From: CBDFKK01 sp965248815
GTDB lineage: Bacteria; Pseudomonadota; Alphaproteobacteria; SMXP01
DNA: 64,000 bases
Assembly (NCBI GenBank): GCA_965248815.1
Contig: CBDFKK010000008.1
Location: forward strand, 1,860,001 to 1,924,000
Reading direction: 5' to 3'
Positions within the stretch are counted from its first letter, which is position 1. Each line of letters opens with the position of its first letter. Of this stretch, positions 41,100-49,062 are shown one piece after another. The translations under genes and the position numbers were made by a program. The notes beneath the pieces are model-generated. The model did not search any database. It was given only the letters and a program-made list of their open reading frames with translations, and was not told the origin of the DNA.

Positions 41100-42374
41100 A
41101 TGCTTCAATCCATGGCAGCTCATGCGACGCAACAGGATGCGATCATCGCCGGCGGCGGCCTTATTGGCTTAAGCATGGCGCTCGCGCTTGCGCGCGGCGG
41201 GATGCGTGTGACTGTCGTCGACCCCCTAAAGCCGCAACATGCCGCTGGTGACAAATTCGATGGTCGCGCTTCGGCTCTAGCCTCTAGTTCCGTGCGTCTT
41301 TTGGAAGCGCTGGATATTTGGCGCCATCTCGAACCCTATGCTCAGCCAATCAAAGACATCGTCGTATCGGACGGCACAGTGTCGGATCGCTTTCGCAATG
41401 GCGGTCCCGCACCGTTTGTTTTGCACTTTGATCCGCGTGAGTTGACGGAAGACGCGGAAACATCTGAACCACTCGGCTATTTGGTCGAGAACCGTCATAT
41501 CCGGCGTGGGCTTTACGCTGCAATCGAAGAACGCCCAGCCGTCACATTGATGACGGCGCGCGTGGCAAGACTGAGCGCGGACGGTGCGGATGCGCGGGCC
41601 GAGTTGGACAGCGGCGAAGAATTGCACGCAAGCTTATGCGTCGCTGCCGATGGCAAAACCTCCCCTCTCCGCAAACAGGCGGGCATCAAAACGGTGCACT
41701 GGCCTTATGCGCAGTCCGGCATTGTCACCACGGTCGAACACGGCGAGCCCCACAATGGCGTAGCACAGGAATATTTCTTGCCGTCGGGGCCGTTTGCTAT
41801 ATTGCCGCTCACGGGCAATCGAAGCTCACTGGTTTGGACAGAACGCACGAACTTGGCACCGCTCATGATGGCGCTTGATGATGATGTCTTTGCCGATCAA
41901 ATTGCGCGACGCTTCGGCGCTTACTTGGGCGGCACACGGCCGGTTGGGCCTCGCTGGTCATACCCGCTCGGGCTGCAGCTCGCGCGCAGCTACGTGGCGC
42001 CGCGTTTGGCGCTCATCGGAGATGCGGCACATGCCATCCATCCAATCGCAGGACAGGGATTGAACTTGGGGCTGCGCGATGTCGCGGCGCTGGCAGAAGT
42101 GCTGATCGATGCGCGGCGGCTGGGGCTCGACATAGGCGGGCTCAACGTGTTGGAACAGTACCAACAATGGCGCCGGTTCGATAACGTCGCGCTCGCTTTC
42201 ATTACAGACGGACTCAATCGTCTGTTTGCGAATGACTTTCCACCGCTGCGCCTAGCCCGCGACATTGGCATGTCACTGGTTGGCGGAATGGGCCCCCTGC
42301 GCCGTTTCTTTATGCAACATGCTATGGGTACCAAAGGCGAGCTGCCACGCCTGCTAAAAGGCGAAGCGCTTTAG
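41100..42374 (+). CDS. UbiH/UbiF/Coq6-family FAD monooxygenase
   Basis: Flavin hydroxylase of ubiquinone synthesis, 424 aa. DAIIAGGGLIGLSMALALAR is the FAD-binding GxGxxG (residues about 14-33). The DG motif is in CVAADGKTSPLRKQAGI. GDAAHAIHPIAGQGLNLGLR binds the ribityl chain near residue 308. ATG 41100 follows GAGGG by 6 nt. It hydroxylates one ring position of a ubiquinone precursor, but which one (C1, C5 or C6) cannot be decided by eye. Convergent with the ArsR-DUF2087 gene, overlapping by four bases. Confidence 0.92.
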   Translation: MLQSMAAHATQQDAIIAGGGLIGLSMALALARGGMRVTVVDPLKPQHAAGDKFDGRASALASSSVRLLEALDIWRHLEPYAQPIKDIVVSDGTVSDRFRNGGPAPFVLHFDPRELTEDAETSEPLGYLVENRHIRRGLYAAIEERPAVTLMTARVARLSADGADARAELDSGEELHASLCVAADGKTSPLRKQAGIKTVHWPYAQSGIVTTVEHGEPHNGVAQEYFLPSGPFAILPLTGNRSSLVWTERTNLAPLMMALDDDVFADQIARRFGAYLGGTRPVGPRWSYPLGLQLARSYVAPRLALIGDAAHAIHPIAGQGLNLGLRDVAALAEVLIDARRLGLDIGGLNVLEQYQQWRRFDNVALAFITDGLNRLFANDFPPLRLARDIGMSLVGGMGPLRRFFMQHAMGTKGELPRLLKGEAL

Positions 42375-42976
42375 GCGTGGGGGTTCGCGGCGCGGGACGC
42401 AAGGCGTGCGCGCCAATAAATGCCGGCACGCCGTTTCATGAGGCCATAGCCGACCAATTCGCGCCGGACGGTTGCGAAGTCCTCGTGATAACGGCCGATG
42501 ACTTGATTGACTCGTTTCTCGGGGAACTTGTCGCCCTCGGGAAATTTGCAGGCGAGCCACTTCAATATGACAAACCGTTTCTTTCTGCTAGCGGGAAGCG
42601 CCGTCAACCTGCCTCGGTCTAAGAAGTCACCGAGAAGCTTTTCATCCCAGCTTGCAAAGTCGATGGCTTGGCGCGCTGCTTTGAACAGGCGCTTCGGTGC
42701 CATGATCTTTTCCAAATCACGTGCAGCCTTGTCACTTAACGTATAGATATGTGTATTGCCTTCGGCCTCCATATTAACGAGCCTCGCTTTACGGCACTTG
42801 TCCAAGTGATGGGACACTGTGGGCGGCGTCAGGCCTAAGAGCGAGGCCAACTCATCGACGCTGCACGGCCGGTTCTCAAGGATAGCCAGCAGCTTGAGAC
42901 GACTTTCGTCGGCGAGGAGTTTCAACACTTCTAATGGGCAGTCGAGGGCCATAAAACCATCTACTTCAACGGACAT
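42371..42976 (-). CDS. ArsR-type regulator with C-terminal DUF2087
   Basis: 201-aa two-domain protein. Residues about 10-95 form a winged helix: LKLLADESRLKLLAILENRP and LASLLGLTPPTVSHHLDKCR. The second half, FLDRGRLTALPASRKKRFVI and HEDFATVRRELVGYGLM, is the DUF2087 domain that often follows such helices. No metal-binding ELCVCDL Cys motif is seen (RPCSVDELA has one Cys). The target genes and inducer are unknown. Confidence 0.9.
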   Translation of the reverse strand: MSVEVDGFMALDCPLEVLKLLADESRLKLLAILENRPCSVDELASLLGLTPPTVSHHLDKCRKARLVNMEAEGNTHIYTLSDKAARDLEKIMAPKRLFKAARQAIDFASWDEKLLGDFLDRGRLTALPASRKKRFVILKWLACKFPEGDKFPEKRVNQVIGRYHEDFATVRRELVGYGLMKRRAGIYWRARLASRAANPHA

Positions 42977-43027
42977 CTAATTAGATATACATAAAAATAG
43001 ATGCGTTCGCAACCGTTTGTGCGCGCC

Positions 43028-43402
43028 TTACTTCCGCTTGCGCGGGACGCCGGCATCTGCGAGTCGTTTGATGTATGCCCCCCAGCGCTCGGAAACTTCC
43101 GCGCCCAGCCTGTAGAGGTAGTCCCAGGTGTAAAGCCCTGTATCGTGTCCGTCGTCGAATATGAGCCGCACAGCATAGTTGCCGACGGGCTCGGCATTAA
43201 CGAGCGCCACGTCTTCCTTGCCGGTTACCGGCGGCATGACTTCGCCATGGCCTTTGACCTCGGCGCTCGGGCTTTCGACCCGCAAATACTCCGCAGACAG
43301 ACGAAATGTCTCGCCGTCGTCGAAATCCACTTCAAGCAAGCGTTCCGCACGTCTTAGCCGGATCTCCACCGGCCAAGACTTTGCTGCTTCAGAGTTCATC
43401 AT
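43028..43402 (-). CDS. DUF971 domain protein
   Basis: 124-aa protein of the DUF971 family, related to the N-terminal domain of gamma-butyrobetaine hydroxylase. WPVEIRLRRAERLLEVDFDD and FDDGHDTGLYTWDYLYRLG are characteristic. Functional data are thin; some members sit next to iron-sulfur proteins. It overlaps the Trm112 gene by 14 bases, so they are coupled. Confidence 0.9.
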   Translation of the reverse strand: MMNSEAAKSWPVEIRLRRAERLLEVDFDDGETFRLSAEYLRVESPSAEVKGHGEVMPPVTGKEDVALVNAEPVGNYAVRLIFDDGHDTGLYTWDYLYRLGAEVSERWGAYIKRLADAGVPRKRK

Positions 43403-43619
43403 CGTTTAGCACGCGCGCCTCATCTGGCAACATAATGGGAATGCCGTCGCGAATAGGGTAAGCAAGTCCCGCCGCCTTGCTGACGAGTTCCCCTGCTTCG
43501 GCATTGTACACAAGTGTTTCTTTTGTCACTGGGCAAACCAGCGTCTCCAAAAGTTTTGCGTCCACTTGTGAAGATTTGGACGACGATTTAGGATCTGAAG
43601 ACTCAGTTGTGTTGTTCAT
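43389..43619 (-). CDS. Trm112 family protein
   Basis: 76-aa small zinc-ribbon-like protein (UPF0434/Trm112). LLETLVCPVTKETLVYNAEA and AYPIRDGIPIMLPDEAR are the family core. A Ser/Lys-rich N-terminal extension of about 20 residues precedes it. Only one Cys of the ribbon is present, common in bacterial homologues. In other organisms Trm112 stabilises methyltransferases; here the partner is unknown. Confidence 0.93.
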   Translation of the reverse strand: MNNTTESSDPKSSSKSSQVDAKLLETLVCPVTKETLVYNAEAGELVSKAAGLAYPIRDGIPIMLPDEARVLNDDEL

Positions 43620-43642
43620 TTGCGTAGTCGCTATGGTTTCAG

Positions 43643-44311
43643 CTATTGCATCGGTGTATCGGAACTACCCGCGTCCGGCGCATTGGCCATTTCAATCAGT
43701 GTCGTTAAGACTTCTGAACGGTCGTGCAGCGTTTGCGCCTCGAGCAGCGCTTGCTTTTCTTGCGGACCAAACGGACAAATCATGGACAAGGAATTGACCA
43801 GCGCTTCACCCGGCGCCTGCTCGACGGAGTCCCAGTCCGTTTCCAGATTTTGAACTTCGAGATAAACTTTCAGCACCTTCAAGAGCCTCTTGCGATCGAC
43901 GCTCTTATCATCAGACGTTGGGCGCAAATCCTCCGCATACGTCGTAAAATTGCCGTTCACTTGTCGATAAGGCGTGAGGCTCGAAAGTTCTTCGTTAATG
44001 CGATAGCGGCACACGCCGGTGAGCGTAATGAGATAGCGCCCGTCGCCTGTTTCAGCGAACGAGGTAATGCGCCCTGCGCAGCCTACGGGGTAGAGCGGCG
44101 GCGCGGCCGGGTTGGCTTCGGGATCCGTCGGTTGAACCATGCCGATGAGCCGTTCCGAGCTTAGCGCGTCGTCGACCATATTGAGGTAACGCGGCTCGAA
44201 GATGTTGAGCGGCAGGCGCGCCCGCGGCAGTAAAAGCGCGCCGGTCAGGGGAAACACGGGGAAGGTTTGGGGCAGATCACTTGGCTGATGATAAGGATAA
44301 GGCTCCGTCAT
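43643..44311 (-). CDS. LON substrate-binding domain protein
   Basis: 222-aa stand-alone Lon N-terminal (PUA-like) domain protein. FPVFPLTGALLLPRARLPLN and IFEPRYLNMVDDALSSERLI are the opening signature, and GRYLITLTGVCRYRINEEL is the second half. ATG 44311 was chosen: the upstream extension runs into the thioredoxin gene. There is no ATPase or protease domain. Such proteins occur next to the CnoX gene in many alphaproteobacteria; their role is unresolved. Confidence 0.92.
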   Translation of the reverse strand: MTEPYPYHQPSDLPQTFPVFPLTGALLLPRARLPLNIFEPRYLNMVDDALSSERLIGMVQPTDPEANPAAPPLYPVGCAGRITSFAETGDGRYLITLTGVCRYRINEELSSLTPYRQVNGNFTTYAEDLRPTSDDKSVDRKRLLKVLKVYLEVQNLETDWDSVEQAPGEALVNSLSMICPFGPQEKQALLEAQTLHDRSEVLTTLIEMANAPDAGSSDTPMQ

Positions 44312-44316
44312 CTCAC

Positions 44317-45231
44317 TCACGAAAACAATATAGAAGAAAGCTGGCGTCGCCCGCTCACGGTGATTTCGTCCGTCGGCCCATAGGCCTCGAAATATTTTAG
44401 CAGTTCTTTGCGCGCGGCTTGATCGTTCCATTCGCGATTGGCGGCGACGATGGCGATAAGCTCATCGACCGCGCCTTGTCGGTCGCCATTGGCGTTCAGG
44501 GCCTGGGCCAAATCGAAGCGCGCTTGATGATCTTTGGGATTGGCCGTGACGGCGGCGCGCAGCTCGCCGACATCGCCGGCATCTTCGGCCACAGCCGCGA
44601 GCTCAAGCGCCGCCCGCGCACTTATAATGTCATTATCTTTTGTGTCCTCTGGTGCCTGGGCCAAAACTTCACGGGCCTCGTCTACCTGGCCGCCGGCCAA
44701 GAGGCATCGCGCGAGCCCGGCAATGGCCGCTTCGTTCTCCGGTTCGGCCTGCATCACTTGAGAAAACGCGGCGCCCGCGGTTTGCACATCGCCGGCTTCC
44801 AGTGCCTGTTTCCCGCGTTCGATCAATTGCTCAACCGGCAACGGGCCGACTTCGCCACCGAGCCGCTCAACGAAAGCTTTGACTTGGCTTTCGGGCTGCA
44901 CGCCCATAAATCCGTCGACCGGCTGGCCATTTTGAAACGCGATCACCGCGGGGATCGACTGTATGCGCAATTGCTGCGCGATCTGTTGGTTGTCGTCGAT
45001 ATTGATTTTGACCAGCTTTACCGCGCCTTGCGCCTGGCTCACGATTTTTTCGAGCATCGGCCCCAGCTGTTTGCACGGCCCGCACCACGGCGCCCAAAAA
45101 TCCACAATGACCGGGACTTGGTTGGAGGCCTCGATGACGTCGGCAACGAAGGTCGCCTCGGACGAGTCTTTGATGAGATCTTGGCCGGCGCCCGCGCCGT
45201 TGCCGGTGGAGCCAGTGAGGTCGATGTTCAT
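44317..45231 (-). CDS. Thioredoxin-like co-chaperone CnoX (YbbN)
   Basis: 304-aa protein: an N-terminal thioredoxin fold with the active site FWAPWCGPCKQLGPML near residues 45-60, then TPR-like repeats (RGKQALEAGDVQTAGAAFSQ and onward). The two active Cys are retained, unlike the redox-dead enterobacterial form. It is expected to protect proteins from oxidative aggregation and hand them to GroEL/DnaK. The start is clear and the next gene begins five bases beyond its stop. Confidence 0.93.
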   Translation of the reverse strand: MNIDLTGSTGNGAGAGQDLIKDSSEATFVADVIEASNQVPVIVDFWAPWCGPCKQLGPMLEKIVSQAQGAVKLVKINIDDNQQIAQQLRIQSIPAVIAFQNGQPVDGFMGVQPESQVKAFVERLGGEVGPLPVEQLIERGKQALEAGDVQTAGAAFSQVMQAEPENEAAIAGLARCLLAGGQVDEAREVLAQAPEDTKDNDIISARAALELAAVAEDAGDVGELRAAVTANPKDHQARFDLAQALNANGDRQGAVDELIAIVAANREWNDQAARKELLKYFEAYGPTDEITVSGRRQLSSILFS

Positions 45232-45339
45232 GAAATTGTGCCGATCTTTTGGGTCTCAGGGTCCTGTCTGAGATGGGGGCTCGGGGCGGTCTCGAAAACC
45301 CCCTGAGCTGCCAATGGGGTCAAAAATCCAGCGATGATC

Positions 45340-45900
45340 TTATCCGCTTTCGCCTGGCTGCGCATCTTCATCGAGCGCGGCAAAATTCACAATCAGGGGC
45401 CGGTGGCCGCAGGCTTCGATAAAGCGCAGAAGATCCGGTGATTTCAGCGCAGTCGTGGCGTCATTTTTGAGCGGATGATAGTTGAGAACCTCAAAGGCCA
45501 GCATCTCCTTGTCGAGTACGACGGTGAGCCGCTGATCTCGGTCGTTCATTAGGGCAAACGGCGTGACTGAACCGGGTTCGACGCTCAGGATCTCTTGCAG
45601 CAACTCCGCCCGGCCGAAGGAGAGCCGCGCCGCGCCAATATGTTTGGCGAGCTTTTGAATGGGCACGTCCCGGTCCTCGAGCACGACGACGAGGTAGAAC
45701 GCGCTTTTCTTGTCTTTGAGAAAAAGGTTCTTGCAATGCCCGCCCGGAATGCCCTGCCGCGCCGCCTGGCTTTCCGCCACGGTGTGCAACGGCTCGTGCT
45801 CGACAGTGGTCGTCTTGATGCCGAGTTCTTCGAACTTGGCAAACAGCTCGTCTCTTGTGATGGAGCAATTGCCCCCTTTATGAGTGGTCTCGTCGGCCAT
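45340..45900 (-). CDS. YbaK/PrdX-type aminoacyl-tRNA deacylase
   Basis: 186 aa, related to ProXp-ala and to the editing domain of prolyl-tRNA synthetase. LGIKTTTVEHEPLHTVAES is the family opening, GGHCKNLFLKDKKSAFYLVV includes the conserved Lys, and GSVTPFALMNDRDQRLTVVL the C-terminal part. It hydrolyses mischarged Ala-tRNA-Pro or similar. ATG 45900 follows AAGGGGGGT closely; the longer frame to 45912 would use TTG. Confidence 0.9.
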   Translation of the reverse strand: MADETTHKGGNCSITRDELFAKFEELGIKTTTVEHEPLHTVAESQAARQGIPGGHCKNLFLKDKKSAFYLVVVLEDRDVPIQKLAKHIGAARLSFGRAELLQEILSVEPGSVTPFALMNDRDQRLTVVLDKEMLAFEVLNYHPLKNDATTALKSPDLLRFIEACGHRPLIVNFAALDEDAQPGESG

Positions 45901-46637
45901 ACCCCCCTTCAATCACGGAAAGACCGCCATTTGAAGCCTTTTTGTGGGCCGCGGTTAACGCCCGGCCCACCTCCGTCCGCAAAATCCCAAAACATGCAAA
46001 ACAACCCCATGCAATGCCAAGTCAAGCCCCGAACCCGCCCATTCATGTGGATGAACACCCCCTTTGGAAAAACCACCCCGCCGCACCAGCGTTAATTGCA
46101 CTGATCCCCTCACGCCAGGCAGCTGCGTCAATCCGGGCGGATCCGGCTCGCCCTTCCGGCGCCCAACCCTCCGCCTCATTCCGGACGCAACTTTTCTCCG
46201 CCTACTCTTCCAATCCGCGTCGTTCCGGAGCCTAGGTGAGCCCAAAATGCCCTTGGCATTTTGGCAGGCGATCCTTGGCATCCGGAATCCATGGGCGATC
46301 AGTCTAGTCGCCTTTTTTCAGGTTTTCGGCCAAGTGTCGCGCGGCAAAAGCCCATGGATCCCGGATCGCGGTCTCGATCCAAGGGACCTCGACCTTGTCC
46401 GGGATGACGCCGATGGGGAGGAAAGGTGGCTTGCCGCCGACCTGGCTACGCCGTCGGCTTCGCCAAGGCGAGGCGGGTGAGGGGGTGATCAAAGAGGATT
46501 ACGGAAGGCCGACACAAAGAACCCCCGAAAACCCGGTCATACTGAGTCATACGCAGGCCCTTGCTTGCAATCTCTTAAGGCTTAAGCCATATGTTGCGGC
46601 CTTGACCGGCCCCCATTACCTTTAGGGGCTCTGGCGC
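45901..46637. other. Intergenic region with palindromic repeats R3
   Basis: Long region without a supportable gene. The part 45955-46190 is strikingly C-rich on the plus strand. From 46185 to about 46305, CATTCCGGACGC...CATCCGGAATCCATGGGCG and the inner CCAAAATGCC-CTT-GGCATTTTGG form the same palindrome type as R2 and R4. A second unit (CCATGGATCCCGGATCG...GTCCGGGATGACGCC) spans about 46351-46413. Confidence 0.65.
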
Positions 46638-46712
46638 GCGGGCGTAGCTCAGGGGTAGAGCGCAACCTTGCCAAGGTTGAAGTCGTGAGTTCGAATCTCA
46701 TCGCCCGCTCCA
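46638..46712 (+). tRNA. tRNA-Gly (GCC)
   Basis: 75-nt cloverleaf with encoded CCA. Acceptor GCGGGCG pairs with CGCCCGC, the anticodon stem CAACC/GGTTG closes loop TTGCCAA (anticodon GCC), and the T arm is GTGAGTTCGAATCTCAT. A T-rich tail follows. Confidence 0.96.
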
Positions 46713-46735
46713 GATTTTTCCGTTATAACGAAGTG

Positions 46736-47854
46736 CTAGTATTCGATCATTAAGCCCAACGGACAGTGATCGCTTGGATAGGCGTCGGCAAACGAAAGCG
46801 TTTGATCTTGTTTGGGGCTTGTGACTTTCATCGATCCATCGCATTCAAGCAACGTGTTGCCAGGATTAGTCAGGCGAAACGGTCCTTCCATCTGTATTTC
46901 GCTGCTGAAGTATGAATGAGCCGACGGAAAATTTGCCAACAGAAAGTAGCTAAGTTTTCGATTGTCCCGTGGATGGTAAATCCAGGGTGATATTCCCCTC
47001 GCCTCGAACTCTGCATTGTTTTGCCGCGACTCAGCCTTGAGGCGATCAAAGTCTCTCTCTTTGTCAAACCAACAGCTGCGTATGTCTGACGGTGGAGTCA
47101 GGATGACGCTCGGGATAGCCGGCTTTATTAAATCATTCAAGATGCTATCTCTTGGCTTGTGAAATGCACGATTAAAATCACCGGCGACAATCACAGAGTC
47201 TTCCGGTGGTAACGTCGCAATCCATGTTACAAGCTCTTCGTACTGCCTAATCAAAGTTTTGCAGTCATCTTCCGTATCAGTTTCAATCTTATCGTCACGG
47301 CAAGACGCTTTCATATGCACGGAAAGCACCCACGTGCGAACGCCATTAAGACTGAGCACTACGCCAACGCCACCTCTTACTGTGCGTGTCTCACCGCATT
47401 CGTCAGTATGAGGAATTGCCAGGCTTTCTAGTTGAAATGGCTCTGGTTCGCCAATCAGCGACTTTCTGAAGGCGATCGCAGTAAAAATATCGCCGGTATC
47501 TGATTCGCAGGCAGTGGCATTTTCAAGACACCTAGTTTCAAAATGTATTTCATATTCTGTGCCGAGTATTTTTCTAGCGCCCGCCAAACTACCAATTTCC
47601 TGGAGAGCGACTATGTCTGCATTCTGGTCTGTCAAAATATCTTGTATCTGAAGGTAGTCGGACACGTCTCGAATTTGCGATCTTCGAAGGCTAGCTCCCG
47701 GTTCACTAGCCAGATTCGCAATATTCCAACTCATGATTTTCAGCTCGCGAACATTTTGACTTTTTGCGTGGCCGTGAGGCCAGACAAGTAATATCAGGGC
47801 CAAGCAAAACGCTAGGACGGACGAAAGTCGTATTCCATTGATTGCTTGCATCAT
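46736..47854 (-). CDS. Endonuclease/exonuclease/phosphatase family protein, exported
   Basis: 372-aa metal-dependent phosphodiesterase of the DNase-I-like fold. From ATG 47854 (SD GGAGTCAAG) a signal peptide runs to HGHAKS. Catalytic stretches are ELKIMSWNIANL (Asn), IVALQEIGSL (Glu), VLSVHMKASCRDD (His), VIVAGDFNRAFHK (Asp, Asn) and AYPSDHCPLGL (Asp-His at the end). Export suggests it degrades extracellular nucleic acids or phospholipid headgroups; the substrate is uncertain. Base use is less GC-rich than the neighbours. Confidence 0.87.
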   Translation of the reverse strand: MMQAINGIRLSSVLAFCLALILLVWPHGHAKSQNVRELKIMSWNIANLASEPGASLRRSQIRDVSDYLQIQDILTDQNADIVALQEIGSLAGARKILGTEYEIHFETRCLENATACESDTGDIFTAIAFRKSLIGEPEPFQLESLAIPHTDECGETRTVRGGVGVVLSLNGVRTWVLSVHMKASCRDDKIETDTEDDCKTLIRQYEELVTWIATLPPEDSVIVAGDFNRAFHKPRDSILNDLIKPAIPSVILTPPSDIRSCWFDKERDFDRLKAESRQNNAEFEARGISPWIYHPRDNRKLSYFLLANFPSAHSYFSSEIQMEGPFRLTNPGNTLLECDGSMKVTSPKQDQTLSFADAYPSDHCPLGLMIEY

Positions 47855-47891
47855 CTTGACTCCAACATGCATATGCTGATGTGCGGTGACC

Positions 47892-48299
47892 TTACACGCC
47901 GATAGAAGCCATCCGCGGGAGGGCGTCAATTAAGTTGTCAATGAACGGAGAAATCAGTTCGACTAAATTTTTGTCCCAAATCTTGGACATTGCTCCAATG
48001 CCAGGGGTTGTAATTGATAGGACCGGCGCTGCTATCTTTGAGAAAAACCTGTCGGCATGAAATCGTGCACCTCGTATTCGCAAAAAAATCAGCAAAGCGA
48101 TGAAAACGAATGCGATTCCGACAGCAAACGCCGCATCCCAAATCCAAGTATCTAGGAGCAATAGGAGAAAGAGAGGAACAAACAGGATCGTCAGAGCTAC
48201 GTAATCAAATACGTGGTCAATGACCTCGAAGCCCGCTGAATCCGATTCCCATGTAGAATAGTTCGTTAGGCTTTTCGGGGCGTATTCGATAAAGCGCAA
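47892..48299 (-). CDS. Membrane protein segment (C-terminal part, possible split gene)
   Basis: 135-codon frame with a probable TTG start. Two strongly hydrophobic segments are visible (YVALTILFVPLFLLLLLDTW and AAFAVGIAFVFIALLIFLRI). It overlaps the upstream frame 48217-48525 by 83 nt. The join ...NELFYMGIGFSG + FEVIDHVFDYVALTIL would give one continuous four-helix membrane protein, so a frameshift near 48225-48240 is as likely as two genes. No family recognised. Confidence 0.5.
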   Translation of the reverse strand: MRFIEYAPKSLTNYSTWESDSAGFEVIDHVFDYVALTILFVPLFLLLLLDTWIWDAAFAVGIAFVFIALLIFLRIRGARFHADRFFSKIAAPVLSITTPGIGAMSKIWDKNLVELISPFIDNLIDALPRMASIGV

Positions 48300-48525
48300 A
48301 GACGCCCGTCAGTGCTGCCACAAGTTCAAACGGAAATGCGAATAATTGAGCAGGTTGATTGTTCCACTCGTCGATAATCCAACCAATTGGATCGCCCGCG
48401 ACGGCAACAAGCTCCATGACCACCCAGATGGCTGGGGTTGCGACAGTAAGAGCGATTAAAAGACTGACGGGCGCGAGTCTGGCCCGCATGCGTTTCATTT
48501 TTTCCGCGGCGGAGAGATTGGGCAT
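48217..48525 (-). CDS. Membrane protein segment (N-terminal part, possible split gene)
   Basis: 102-codon frame with hydrophobic helices in SLLIALTVATPAIWVVMELV and FAFPFELVAALTGVFALYRI. See 47892-48299: the two overlap in different frames and probably derive from one gene. Confidence 0.5.
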   Translation of the reverse strand: MPNLSAAEKMKRMRARLAPVSLLIALTVATPAIWVVMELVAVAGDPIGWIIDEWNNQPAQLFAFPFELVAALTGVFALYRIRPEKPNELFYMGIGFSGLRGH

Positions 48526-48696
48526 TCTTCTCTTCGACCAAGCATTGGTTGTGGAGGGCCTTCAAGGCAGCTTATGGTCGCGCTATCCCATCTCTAATTC
48601 AAGATTGTGCCGCTAGCATATGTTCAAAGTGCACGATGCGGATGGCGGAAAACTGCCGATCGGGCTAGTCTGCGACGCCGATTGGAGGAACAGGGG

Positions 48697-49056
48697 ATGA
48701 ACGAAGAAATATCCGAGGCGAAGAAAGCCTATTCTTCCGCCTCCTCCAACTCCGACTCCAACGCCCCCGCCCATTCGCATCACGACGAAGAGGTGGTGAG
48801 CGCTGCCAAAGTCAAAGCGTATTGGGCGGCGAACATCAAGCTGGTCGGCGGGTTGCTCATTATCTGGTTTGCGGTGTCGTTCGGCGCTGGGATCTTGCTC
48901 GTCGGTCCGCTCAACAGGTTTTATCTCGGCGGGTTTCCGCTTGGGTTTTGGTTTGCGCAACAGGGCTCGATCCTCGTTTTCGTCGCGATCATTTTCTTTT
49001 ATGCCCGCCGCATGCATGATCTCGAACGGCGCTTCGGCGTCGACGACGACGACTAG
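48697..49056 (+). CDS. DUF4212 sodium/solute symporter small subunit
   Basis: 119-aa protein with two hydrophobic helices and WAANIKLVGGLLIIWFAVSF followed by GGFPLGFWFAQQGSILVFV, the DUF4212 signature. A His/Ser-rich acidic N-terminal extension (about 40 aa) precedes it. ATG 48697 follows AACAGGGG. It lies six bases before the large subunit gene. Such pairs form a two-part sodium symporter. Confidence 0.93.
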   Translation: MNEEISEAKKAYSSASSNSDSNAPAHSHHDEEVVSAAKVKAYWAANIKLVGGLLIIWFAVSFGAGILLVGPLNRFYLGGFPLGFWFAQQGSILVFVAIIFFYARRMHDLERRFGVDDDD

Positions 49057-49062
49057 CCGAAC

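Noticed and set aside
44419..45306. 295-codon plus-strand frame
   Set aside because: Complement of the CnoX gene, which carries WCGPC and TPR repeats.
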